22,775 bases of DNA from Clostridium sp. UBA4746 (GTDB lineage Bacteria; Bacillota; Clostridia; Clostridiales; Clostridiaceae), in contig DHIM01000271.1 of the NCBI GenBank assembly GCA_002403785.1, positions 1-22,775 on the forward strand, given 5' to 3'. Below are positions 13,354-20,494 of the stretch, in pieces. Below the pieces are notes generated by a model. That model was not told where the DNA came from. It saw only the letters and a program-made list of their open reading frames with translations, and made no database searches. Position numbers and translations under genes: made by a program. How positions within the stretch are numbered: position 1 is the stretch's first letter; each line of letters starts with the position of its first letter.

Positions 13354-14229
13354 TTACTCTGAGAGAGTTTTATTTATAACTGATTTTGTAGCTATATTTT
13401 TCTCTGGCATTTTTTCTATACGCCCTTCAATTGCTCCCGTTGGGCATTTATATAAACATGTATTTTCACTACACAATGAAACACAAATTTCTGGATCGAC
13501 TACTGCTAAGTTATTCTCAATTTTTATTGCATTATGAGGACAATTTTTTACGCATAGGCCACATCCAATGCATCCAACAGAGCAAAGTTTACGTGCCTTA
13601 ACCCCTTTGTCATGTGAATTACAATTTAAAGCTACATGAATTCCAAGAGGGACTAGTTCAATAACTCTTTTTGGACAAACCGTTTCACATTTCCCACAAC
13701 CTGTACATTTTTGGTCATCAATAATAGGTAATCCCTCATCACTCATTGTCATTGCATCAAAAGGACAATTTTTAACACAGGTTCCAAAACCAAGACAACC
13801 ATATTGACATCCCTTTGGTCCTCCCTGTAGTAATGACGCGGCAACACAATCTTGAACACCTTTATATTCATAAGCCTTTTTAGCTTTACTTACGCTACCA
13901 GCACATTTTACAAAGGCTACTTTAGGTTCAATTTCCGCAGCTTTTTTACCAGTTAATTCTGCTACCAGTTTCGCAATAGGTGCTTTACCTGGAATGCAAA
14001 GATTTGGTTCTACATCTGGATTTATAACCACAGCTTCTGCATATGCCATACACCCAGCAAATCCACAAGATCCACACTGTCCTTTTGGTAATATATCTTC
14101 AACGATATGAATCAATGGATTTACTTCAACAGCAAATTTTTTATTGGCAAACGCCAAAACCAAACCAAATACTAATCCAACTAATGTCATTACAACTAAA
14201 ACTGCAATTGCAATATCTATATTACTCAT
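13354..14229 (-). CDS. rnfB: Rnf complex iron-sulfur subunit B
   Basis: This 291-aa subunit takes electrons from reduced ferredoxin at the cytoplasmic face and passes them into the Rnf complex. An N-terminal membrane helix (about residues 5-28) precedes an Fe-S domain with C52, C55, C60 and C78 (CGSCGFAGC...C). Several [4Fe-4S] ferredoxin motifs follow: C141/145/151/155, C175/178/181/185, C220/223/226/230 and C249/253/258/262. The last set has CX3CX4CX3CP spacing rather than CX2CX2CX3CP. Multi-cluster RnfB is typical of clostridial and acetogen Rnf; proteobacterial RsxB is shorter. It is the last gene of the operon. AAGGAG lies about 13 nt from the ATG, a rather long spacing, and overlaps the rnfA stop region. 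Confidence 0.95.
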   Translation of the reverse strand: MSNIDIAIAVLVVMTLVGLVFGLVLAFANKKFAVEVNPLIHIVEDILPKGQCGSCGFAGCMAYAEAVVINPDVEPNLCIPGKAPIAKLVAELTGKKAAEIEPKVAFVKCAGSVSKAKKAYEYKGVQDCVAASLLQGGPKGCQYGCLGFGTCVKNCPFDAMTMSDEGLPIIDDQKCTGCGKCETVCPKRVIELVPLGIHVALNCNSHDKGVKARKLCSVGCIGCGLCVKNCPHNAIKIENNLAVVDPEICVSLCSENTCLYKCPTGAIEGRIEKMPEKNIATKSVINKTLSE

Positions 14230-14248
14230 ATTAATTTCTCAGCTCCTT

Positions 14249-14830
14249 CTATACTGCTATCATCCCAGAAAAACCTAGGAAGGCTAATGCAAGCATTCCT
14301 GCTAAAATAAACGCAATGCCAAGTCCCTCTAGTGGTTTAGGGACATCTGCAAGTCTTAATTTTTCTCTTAAACTTGCCATAAGTACAATTGCCAAAGCAA
14401 ATCCTAAACCTGCACCAACAGCGGCTACTGTACTTTCTAAAAATGAATAACTATTCTCTACATTTAAAAGTGGTACACCAAGTACAACACAATTTGTAGC
14501 AATTAGTAGCAAATAAATACCCCACATATTATATAAAGTAGGTGCATGTTTTTTAATAATCATTTCTAAAAGCTGAACAAAGCTAGCAATCAAAAGTACA
14601 AACACCGCTGTTGTTAAAAACGTTAAATGAAAAGGATCTAATACAAAATGATAAACCACCCATGCTAGCATAGAACTTAGGGTCATAACAGAAGTTACAG
14701 CCATTCCCATACCAATAGATGCATTTAAACTTTTAGAAACTCCAAAGAAAATACAAAGTCCTAAAAATCTTGTTAAAACGTAATTATTTACTACAATTCC
14801 ACTTGCAAGCAGTGTTAAATAGTGACCCAT
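14249..14830 (-). CDS. rnfA: Rnf complex membrane subunit A
   Basis: A 193-aa integral membrane protein with six predicted helices, homologous to NqrE and RsxA. It carries the conserved half-helix cysteines C26 (FLGLC) and C114 (ATNCVVLG). With RnfE these hold a membrane-embedded [2Fe-2S] cluster that relays electrons across the membrane. The start codon overlaps the rnfE stop by one base (TAATG), so translation is coupled. Gene order rnfCDGEAB is the one found in Acetobacterium and Clostridium. Confidence 0.95.
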   Translation of the reverse strand: MGHYLTLLASGIVVNNYVLTRFLGLCIFFGVSKSLNASIGMGMAVTSVMTLSSMLAWVVYHFVLDPFHLTFLTTAVFVLLIASFVQLLEMIIKKHAPTLYNMWGIYLLLIATNCVVLGVPLLNVENSYSFLESTVAAVGAGLGFALAIVLMASLREKLRLADVPKPLEGLGIAFILAGMLALAFLGFSGMIAV

Positions 14831-15453
14831 TATACTTCACCTCTCTCGAGTTTAACTTTTTCGGTATGTTCAGTCCACATCTTAAACCCAGCTACCATGT
14901 AACCAATCAGTATAAATGCACCTGGTGGTAAAATCATGATAAGTGCTGGATTATACCAAGAACCAAGAACTTGTATTCCAAATATAGCTCCTGTACCAAG
15001 AAGTTCACGAATTATCCCAATAGATAAAAGTGCAAGTGCAAAACCACATCCCATTCCTAATCCATCGAAAAAAGATGGGGTCACTTTATTTTTTGAGGCA
15101 AAAACTTCTGCTCTAGCTAAAATAATTGCAAAAACAACAATTAAAGCTAAATATATACCTAAAGCCTTATAGAGTGCTGGTAAATATGCCTGTAATACTA
15201 ACTGCACTACCGTAACAATTGTTGCAACAGACGTAATATACACCGGTACACGAACCTTAGGATTAACTACTTTTCTAGAAATAGATACAATAACATTATT
15301 TGCAGTAATAACAAACATTACTGCTAGTCCCATAACTAGGGAATTTATCGCACTACTGGTTACCGCTAAAGCAGGGCAAAGACTAAGTGCAAGAACAAAT
15401 ATCGGATTCTCTGCGATAATCCCTTTTTTGAATATATTCCATAGCTCTCTCAT
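14830..15453 (-). CDS. rnfE: Rnf complex membrane subunit E
   Basis: A 207-aa six-helix membrane protein, homologous to NqrD and RsxE and the inverted-topology partner of RnfA. C26 (SLCPALAVT) is present. At the second expected cysteine, family members read NC in a (T/V)NC(I)xx(G/A)RAEAFA context. This protein reads VVFAIILARAEVFA, so residues 108-109 are Phe-Ala instead of Asn-Cys. A cysteine at 136 (GMGCGFAL) sits where relatives usually have a non-Cys residue. The rest of the frame is well conserved and intact, so this looks like real divergence rather than a broken gene. The ribosome binding site is AGGGGGA, and rnfG ends 1 nt before the start. Confidence 0.94.
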   Translation of the reverse strand: MRELWNIFKKGIIAENPIFVLALSLCPALAVTSSAINSLVMGLAVMFVITANNVIVSISRKVVNPKVRVPVYITSVATIVTVVQLVLQAYLPALYKALGIYLALIVVFAIILARAEVFASKNKVTPSFFDGLGMGCGFALALLSIGIIRELLGTGAIFGIQVLGSWYNPALIMILPPGAFILIGYMVAGFKMWTEHTEKVKLERGEV

Positions 15454-15454
15454 A

Positions 15455-16039
15455 TTATTTTCCCCCTACAAACTGCGTAACTTGCTGCACAGCTTCTTTG
15501 ATGCCTTTAGTTACCGCTCTAGACGAAATGGTAGCTCCAGTCATAGCTTGAATATTATTTTTAAGTGTCGGATCTTTTACAACTTGTAAATCTTTGATCC
15601 CTTTACCTTTAAATTCATTTCTAAAAGGATCTTTACTTGCATTATCTCCAAGTCCAGGTGTTTCTTTACTCTCTAATATATTAAAGTCAACGATTTTACC
15701 TTGTGGTGAAATAGCTACAAGCATTTGTATTGCTCCCCCATACCCTTTGCTTTCTGCTGGGACAACATATGCAATTACCTTTCCATCTTTCTCTGCGGCA
15801 AACCATTCTTTTTTATTTTTTACAGGATCAAATTTTTGTGCATTTGTCACTAGTGACTTCATTGCATCAGTCTTAATTCCTGCAGCCGTTTTTACTGCAA
15901 CTGGTGCTGTTATAAAATAAGTTACAGCAATTATTGTTCCTGATATTAAACAGGCAACTGTTAAATTTATAGCAATTTGAAAAATACTATATTTTTTTTC
16001 GTGATTAACTTTAGGTTCAATATTATTCTCATCTGACAT
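15455..16039 (-). CDS. rnfG: Rnf complex FMN subunit G
   Basis: A 194-aa membrane-anchored flavoprotein on the outer face. One helix (about residues 24-46) is followed by an FMN-binding domain. The motif ETPGLG is at 126-131, and TGAT at 167-170 contains Thr170, the expected site of phosphoester-linked FMN attached by an ApbE/Ftp transferase. No apbE is in the window. The start follows GGGGGTAG. It is separated from rnfD by 6 nt and from rnfE by 1 nt. Confidence 0.94.
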   Translation of the reverse strand: MSDENNIEPKVNHEKKYSIFQIAINLTVACLISGTIIAVTYFITAPVAVKTAAGIKTDAMKSLVTNAQKFDPVKNKKEWFAAEKDGKVIAYVVPAESKGYGGAIQMLVAISPQGKIVDFNILESKETPGLGDNASKDPFRNEFKGKGIKDLQVVKDPTLKNNIQAMTGATISSRAVTKGIKEAVQQVTQFVGGK

Positions 16040-16045
16040 TTTTCA

Positions 16046-17035
16046 CTACCCCCTTGCTCCAAATTTAACCGGCTTCATAAAGCGATCAATAAGCGGTACA
16101 ACTGCATTCATTAATAAAATAGAATAACAAACCCCTTCAGGGTATCCACCCTTAAGCCTGATTAGGACAGTAATCGCTCCAGCGCCAATAGCAAAAACTA
16201 TCTGCCCTTTCTTTGTAATTGGAATAGTAACCATATCCGTAGCCATAAAGAAAGCTCCTATAATAAGGCCCCCAGCCATTATATGAAAGAGTGGATCTCC
16301 AGTGAATAAGCCAGTTGGTCCACATACCCAAGTTAAAATACCTACAGTTCCAATCATAAATACAGGCACTACCCAATTTGCATAGCCTTTATAAATTAAA
16401 TATATACCTCCAATTAGTAATAAAACTGTAGAGGTTTCACCGATACTCCCATTACGAGCACCAATAAACATTGCCTTATACATTTGAGGTGCACTTCCAA
16501 AAGTATCAATTAATTTTGAATATCCTTGTAGTTTTAAAATACCGAGTGGTGTTGCAGAAGCTACTGCATCAACCTTTCCACTCAAACTTGTCCAGGTTGT
16601 CATTGCTATTGGCCATGACACCATAAGTGCCGCTCTACCTACATGAGCTGGATTAAAGATATTATACCCAAGACCTCCCATAGAATGTTTTGCTATTACT
16701 ATAGCTATGAATGAACCAATTACCGCCATATAAGCAGGAATGGACGGTGGTAAACACATTGAAAGTAATAATCCTGTTAAAAATGCACTTCCATCAGATA
16801 TAGTTATAGTCTTTCTTCTAAGTTTTTGCACTATATACTCAAAAACCACTGCTGACAAACTTCCTGCAAGTATTACAGTTAAAGCAGGAATTCCGAAGTG
16901 ATAAATTGCAAAAAGCGCAGCTGGCGTTAAAGCCAGACTTACAGTCCACATAATTTTAGAAATAGATGCTTCTGCACGTATATGTGGAGACGTTGATATG
17001 GTAAAGAGATTTTCTTCTAATTTTATTTCACTCAT
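16046..17035 (-). CDS. rnfD: Rnf complex membrane FMN subunit D
   Basis: A 329-aa polytopic membrane protein related to NqrB, part of the ion-translocating core. Recognisable motifs are the loop NPAHVGRAALMVSWP (128-142), the covalent FMN site DAVASATPLG (156-165, Thr162 the likely attachment) and NGSIGETSTVLLLIGG (195-210). The ATG overlaps the rnfC stop by 4 nt (ATGA), and the strong GGAGG lies inside rnfC, so the pair is translationally coupled. Whether the pump moves Na+ or H+ cannot be told from what I can see. Confidence 0.95.
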   Translation of the reverse strand: MSEIKLEENLFTISTSPHIRAEASISKIMWTVSLALTPAALFAIYHFGIPALTVILAGSLSAVVFEYIVQKLRRKTITISDGSAFLTGLLLSMCLPPSIPAYMAVIGSFIAIVIAKHSMGGLGYNIFNPAHVGRAALMVSWPIAMTTWTSLSGKVDAVASATPLGILKLQGYSKLIDTFGSAPQMYKAMFIGARNGSIGETSTVLLLIGGIYLIYKGYANWVVPVFMIGTVGILTWVCGPTGLFTGDPLFHIMAGGLIIGAFFMATDMVTIPITKKGQIVFAIGAGAITVLIRLKGGYPEGVCYSILLMNAVVPLIDRFMKPVKFGARG

Positions 17036-18369
17036 TTAGCTAGCGCCTCCTTTTTTTTTGCAGCATCAGCTGTGTTTCTCATCTTACTGTATTTAATATA
17101 TTGTACGATATTACGCTTAGCTGGACATACATAAACACAACTTCCACATTCTGCACAATCAAAAAGATTTTGTTCAAGTTTTGCTTCCTCATACATGTCT
17201 TTCTCTCCCAATATACTGAGCATACTTGGATTAAGTCCACAAGGACAAACACTTACACATTTTCCACAACGAATACAGGGTGATTGCGTACCACTATTAA
17301 TATCTTTCCTATTTAATCCGAGTATTCCAGAAACTCCTTTAATAATAGAAATATTTAAATTTGATTGAGCAAATCCCATCATAGGACCACCCATAATAAT
17401 TTTAGCTGGTTTTTCTACAAAACCACCACAATTGTCAATAGCATCTTTAAATGTTGTTCCGAGTCTTAACAAAAGATTTTTAGGTTCTTTTACTGCGCTT
17501 CCACTTATTGTAGTTACTCTTTGAATTAAAGGAATACCTTTCACAACTGCATCAAAAATTGCAACAACAGTACCTACGTTTTGAACAACTACACCTACAT
17601 CCATTGGCAAACTTCCTGATGGGACCTCACGATCCGCAAGAACTTTTATGAGCATTTTTTCAGCACCTTGTGGATATTTAGTTGGAATTGCCTTAACCTC
17701 TATAGTAGTTCCTTCAGTTGCCTTTTGCATAACACTTACTGCTTCGGGTTTGTTATCTTCAATTCCTATATAAGCTTTTTGAACTCCAAGAACCTTCATA
17801 ATTATTTTTATTCCAGTAACAATTTGCTTCGTATACTCGAGCATCATTCTGTAATCTGCAGTTAGAAATGGTTCACATTCTGCTGCATTTATAATAAGTA
17901 AATCAATTTTCTTTTCCTTTGGTGGTGACAATTTTACGTGAGTCGGAAATGTGGCTCCCCCCATACCAACTATACCTGCTTCTTTAATGATACCCTTTAT
18001 TTCATTGTCATTTAATTTTTCCCAATCCCTTTGGACCGGAATTCCTTCTATCCACTCATCGAGTCCATCATTTTCAATTACTATTGAAAGACACTTCCCA
18101 AATACAGGATGTGGGTATTCTGCAACATCCGTAACAACACCAGATATAGATGCATGTACTGGACTAGACACAAAAGCCGCACTGTTTGCTATAACTTGTC
18201 CTTTTTTTACCAAATCACCCTTAGCTACAATAGGTTCACAAGGTGCACCTATATGCTGCCTAACAGGAATAATAACCTTACTTGGTAGTACGGCTATTTC
18301 TATTGGTTTATCAGATGTAAACCGTTTATTATCATTTGGATGTATTCCTCCACGAAAACTTTTTATCAT
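17032..18369 (-). CDS. rnfC: Rnf complex NADH-binding subunit C
   Basis: This 445-aa peripheral cytoplasmic subunit holds the NAD(H) site. An N-terminal barrel-sandwich part (about 1-110) leads to the NuoF-like nucleotide/FMN fold, with GMGGATFP (135-142) and NAAECEPFLT (161-170). An SLBB-like segment follows, then two [4Fe-4S] clusters: C365/368/371/375 (CIRCGKCVSVCP) and C405/408/411/415 (CAECGSCVYVCP). It lacks the long C-terminal extension of many proteobacterial RsxC proteins, as is normal in clostridia. The start follows AGAGGTG. It begins 70 nt after rseC with no terminator between, so the two genes are probably cotranscribed. Confidence 0.95.
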   Translation of the reverse strand: MIKSFRGGIHPNDNKRFTSDKPIEIAVLPSKVIIPVRQHIGAPCEPIVAKGDLVKKGQVIANSAAFVSSPVHASISGVVTDVAEYPHPVFGKCLSIVIENDGLDEWIEGIPVQRDWEKLNDNEIKGIIKEAGIVGMGGATFPTHVKLSPPKEKKIDLLIINAAECEPFLTADYRMMLEYTKQIVTGIKIIMKVLGVQKAYIGIEDNKPEAVSVMQKATEGTTIEVKAIPTKYPQGAEKMLIKVLADREVPSGSLPMDVGVVVQNVGTVVAIFDAVVKGIPLIQRVTTISGSAVKEPKNLLLRLGTTFKDAIDNCGGFVEKPAKIIMGGPMMGFAQSNLNISIIKGVSGILGLNRKDINSGTQSPCIRCGKCVSVCPCGLNPSMLSILGEKDMYEEAKLEQNLFDCAECGSCVYVCPAKRNIVQYIKYSKMRNTADAAKKKEALAK

Positions 18370-18439
18370 TTTTCGACACCTCTTTTAGCATATTTAAAAA
18401 CACATTGAATTATATAAATATCTTAAAATTTAAAATATT

Positions 18440-18859
18440 TCAAGATATAACTTGAGTTATTACAGGTTGCATTTTGTCATTGTTATGTGCATATTTATCA
18501 AATTTCTTTATATTGAGCATTGATAATATGAATGTTATTATTCCTCCTCCTATTTGAAAGCCTCTCACAGAATAACCAAGATTTTTAGCTAATACTTGTC
18601 CAACTAAAATCCCTATTACAACTGCAACAAGAGGTACTATATATACGACAAAAGCTGCCATTAACATGTTTGTCTCTTTCATTTGAAATGAAATTCGTTG
18701 TCCAATTTTGGCTCCAATAGGATTTTTAGCCTCTATTACAACTGAACTATCGCCTGGGCATGCGCCACAATTTTTGCATTCATTGTGCCTACCTACTTTA
18801 ACTTTCGCAATATTATTCTCAAATATTTCTATTATAATTCCTTCTTCTTCCTTTACCAC
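18440..18859 (-). CDS. rseC: RseC/MucC-family membrane protein, rnf-associated
   Basis: A 139-aa protein with an N-terminal small beta domain carrying C28, C31 and C34 (CKNCGAC), then two membrane helices (about 65-90 and 97-116) and a short tail. RseC-family proteins act with Rsx/Rnf; in E. coli the Rsx/RseC system keeps SoxR reduced, and rseC has been reported as needed for rnf function in Clostridium ljungdahlii. A longer frame opens at a GTG at 18901 but has no ribosome binding site. A GGGAGG 10 nt upstream of the in-frame GTG at 18859 gives an N-terminus (MVKEEEGIIIEI) like other RseC proteins, so I chose that start. It is the first gene of the rnf transcript. Confidence 0.85.
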   Translation of the reverse strand: MVKEEEGIIIEIFENNIAKVKVGRHNECKNCGACPGDSSVVIEAKNPIGAKIGQRISFQMKETNMLMAAFVVYIVPLVAVVIGILVGQVLAKNLGYSVRGFQIGGGIITFILSMLNIKKFDKYAHNNDKMQPVITQVIS

Positions 18860-18957
18860 CCTTACTGCTCCTCCCTTTACTACGACACTAATTATATTCA
18901 CAGGGTTAATTTCTATTAAGAGTCGCTATCCCCCTCTTAGTTAGAATAATAATTCTG

Positions 18958-18985
18958 TTATAAGGCTACAAGGAAATCCTTATAA
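18958..18985. other. Hairpin in the rnf leader
   Basis: Exact arms TTATAAGG (18958-18965) and CCTTATAA (18978-18985) enclose a 12-nt loop, which itself contains AAGG able to pair with the distal CCTT. There is no T-run, so it is probably a leader RNA structure or operator rather than a terminator. Confidence 0.35.
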
Positions 18986-19027
18986 ATTACATGTCGAATT
19001 ATATATAATTTTCAAGTTCCATAACTC

Positions 19028-19056
19028 AAGATAGTTTTATTTTGAACAAAAGTCAA
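19028..19056 (-). promoter_or_regulatory. Second candidate promoter for rseC-rnf
   Basis: On the minus strand, TTGACT (19051-19056) and TATCTT (19028-19033) are exactly 17 nt apart, predicting a start near 19021 and a leader of about 160 nt. A TTAACAA half-site of Rex type lies just upstream at 19071-19077. Confidence 0.4.
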
Positions 19057-19199
19057 TAATAATTTATTTTTTAACAAGTATATATATAATAGTATTCATG
19101 TTTTCTGTAGAAAAATCTCTTTTAAAAATGTATACAGCATATTTACTACTACTTTATTTTTTTTATTTTATCCTCGTTCGTACTAATGTTTTCACAATT

Positions 19200-19218
19200 C
19201 ATAATGATAATCATTTGT
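19200..19218. promoter_or_regulatory. Fur-box-like site upstream of rseC-rnf
   Basis: Fifteen contiguous bases, ATAATGATAATCATT (19201-19215), match the classical Fur box GATAATGATAATCATTATC, giving 15 of 19 overall. They include the 13-bp palindrome AATGATAATCATT. Fur represses when iron is plentiful. The operon encodes several iron-sulfur clusters, so iron control is plausible, but the promoter this site would govern is unclear. Confidence 0.5.
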
Positions 19219-19314
19219 TACTTTAATAAGATATAAAAGATTTCTGTTATATTTATCTGTTTCAGTACTAATACAGTATTGAATATTAATTATTTTTAAT
19301 TTTACCGTATTTTT

Positions 19315-19320
19315 ATTATA
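19315..19320 (-). promoter_or_regulatory. -10 box of a Rex-linked promoter for rseC-rnf
   Basis: A perfect TATAAT on the minus strand lies 11 nt downstream of the Rex operator. The -35 position (ATAGTT at 17 nt) is poor and is buried in the operator. Confidence 0.4.
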
Positions 19321-19331
19321 ATTGCATTATT

Positions 19332-19349
19332 TCGTTAAACTATTAACAA
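19332..19349. promoter_or_regulatory. Rex operator upstream of rseC-rnf
   Basis: TCGTTAA-ACTA-TTAACAA matches TTGTTAANNNNTTAACAA at 13 of 14 positions. It spans the -35 region of the TATAAT at 19315-19320, a typical repressor position. Rex control of rnf fits the role of the complex in reducing NAD+. Confidence 0.65.
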
Positions 19350-19522
19350 TATGATCTCTTATCATGCTAAATCTGAAATTATTTTAACGTCAGTAATAAG
19401 CAAATCAAAGGGTTCAAGCAAAACTATTCATAATGTTTTAACCTTCTAAATGTACCTTACACACTACACTTAATTTATTATATTACCCATTTAAGGAAAA
19501 ATTGTTTCTATATAAGAAAGTT

Positions 19523-19555
19523 AAATAGAGATACAATTTAATTGTATCTCTATTT
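19523..19555. terminator. Terminator after the peptidase remnant
   Basis: A perfect 15-bp stem (19523-19537 with 19541-19555; arm AAATAGAGATACAAT) has a 3-nt loop, 5 nt past the stop of the remnant at 19561. The minus-strand tail is TTTAACTTTCTT. It also ends the racemase transcript before the rnf control region. Confidence 0.8.
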
Positions 19556-19560
19556 TATAT

Positions 19561-19679
19561 TTATATTGCTCTTTTTAAGTATTCTAGTTCTTCTCCTTGT
19601 AAACCTGGAGAATTTTTTTAACTACAATTTCATGATAATTATTTAACCAATCATTTATATTATTATAATTTAGTATCAT
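19561..19679 (-). pseudogene. Frameshifted 3' remnant of a probable M24 (Xaa-Pro aminopeptidase) gene
   Basis: Just after the racemase stop, one frame reads NDWLNNYHEIVVKKIL. After a seven-A run the next frame reads SPGLQGEELEYLKRAI and stops at 19561. One extra A would join them. The joined sequence resembles the extreme C-terminus of M24-family Xaa-Pro aminopeptidases (pattern WLNxYHxxVYxxLSPxLxxEExxWLKxAT). A terminator follows directly, as expected for a true gene end. An ATG at 19679 overlaps the racemase stop, so the first part could still be translated as about 31 codons. The rest of the peptidase gene is missing. The assignment is from memory of the family. Confidence 0.5.
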
Positions 19680-20320
19680 ATCATTTTATACATAAGTTCT
19701 GCTGGATCAAGAATAGGACTATGTGAATACTTTTTTAATTCATTATATAAATATGGAAAGTGAGTGCATCCTAATATAACAATATCGACTCCTATAGCAT
19801 TATAGAATTCCATCACATTTTTTAATGCATATTTATCTACTATTTCTTTAGCAGATTCGCCTTTTTCTATAGCCACAACTATAGGAAGTATTCCTATTCC
19901 GATAACATTACAATCAGGGTTTACACTTTGTATTACTTTTTCAATACCTGCTGAGCTTTGATTGTTAGCGGTCAATATACCTATATTATTATAGTCACAA
20001 GCAATTTTCTTATAAATATCGAATGGAGTTATTATTCTTATATCTTTCTTTTGGGACAACTTGTCCATATCAACTGCAGCACTTATAGAATTGCAATATA
20101 TCATTACTGTATCAATGTTTTCATATTTTATTTTGTTTATTATATTACTAATCTTATTTGTAAGCTCAAATGGGGATAAGATTTGAATTTTTGATTGTTC
20201 CTTAGGGCACGAGGATACAGGATATCCCAACGCTTTAATCCCTTTAGAAGCTAAAAATTCTATTCCCATTTCAGTGTCCACTGGGGTTCCAGCAATTACA
20301 GCGACTTCTATCTTATTCAT
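19676..20320 (-). CDS. Aspartate/glutamate racemase family protein
   Basis: A 214-aa cytoplasmic enzyme of the Asp/Glu racemase superfamily, which inverts amino-acid stereochemistry with two cysteines. Both are present: C76 in IYCNSISAA and C185 in LGCTHFPYL, the latter a clear family signature. The N-terminus VAVIAGTPVDTEMG is the substrate-binding loop. It is shorter than MurI (about 260 aa) and nearer to the aspartate racemase or amino-acid racemase subgroup; the substrate is unknown. The start uses GAGAGGT. A promoter candidate at 20371-20399 suggests independent transcription, although it follows cyclase and zwf on the same strand. The stop abuts the peptidase remnant, so the C-terminus may have been reshaped by the same rearrangement. 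Confidence 0.82.
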   Translation of the reverse strand: MNKIEVAVIAGTPVDTEMGIEFLASKGIKALGYPVSSCPKEQSKIQILSPFELTNKISNIINKIKYENIDTVMIYCNSISAAVDMDKLSQKKDIRIITPFDIYKKIACDYNNIGILTANNQSSAGIEKVIQSVNPDCNVIGIGILPIVVAIEKGESAKEIVDKYALKNVMEFYNAIGVDIVILGCTHFPYLYNELKKYSHSPILDPAELMYKMI

Positions 20321-20370
20321 ATATATTACCTCTCATAATTTTTTTGTGCTTTATACCGCATTTGTTACTT

Positions 20371-20399
20371 ATATTAAATCATCTTCTTCGAAGCTGCAA
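20371..20399 (-). promoter_or_regulatory. Candidate promoter of the racemase gene
   Basis: Minus-strand TTGCAG (20394-20399) and TAATAT (20371-20376) are separated by 17 nt, about 44 nt before the start codon. Confidence 0.35.
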
Positions 20400-20494
20400 T
20401 ATTAATGACTTCAGAAGGAGATTTATATTATAACTAAAGTTTTCTTTTTATTATTGTATGTAGAACCCACCTATAGAAGTGGATTACCTTCCTT

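Larger units (their letters stand above)
18860..19522 (-). promoter_or_regulatory. Long control region upstream of rseC-rnf (663 bp)
   Basis: This region holds no supported gene. Read toward rseC it contains in order a Rex operator (19332-19349), a TATAAT box (19315-19320), a Fur-box-like site (19200-19218), a second promoter candidate (19028-19056) and a hairpin (18958-18985). If the first promoter is used, the leader is about 450 nt. No known riboswitch fold was recognised. Confidence 0.6.

Noticed and set aside
13354..18369. Rnf genes considered as Na+-translocating NADH:quinone reductase (nqr)
   Set aside because: The multi-cluster ferredoxin subunit RnfB and the two [4Fe-4S] motifs of RnfC are Rnf-specific. 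There is no NqrF.
9408..19459. The 16-mer TTCTAAATGTACCTTA at both 9408-9424 and 19444-19459, each near a GGGTAATATAAT or its complement
   Set aside because: With this AT content a 16-base match in 22 kb is close to chance expectation. The nearby 12-mers are in opposite orientation and unequal spacing, so no repeat family is supported.
20461..20490. Hairpin AATCCAC/GTGGGTT after the cyclase gene as a terminator
   Set aside because: It has only 7 bp including a G-U pair, an 8-nt loop and no T-run, so it is too weak to call.
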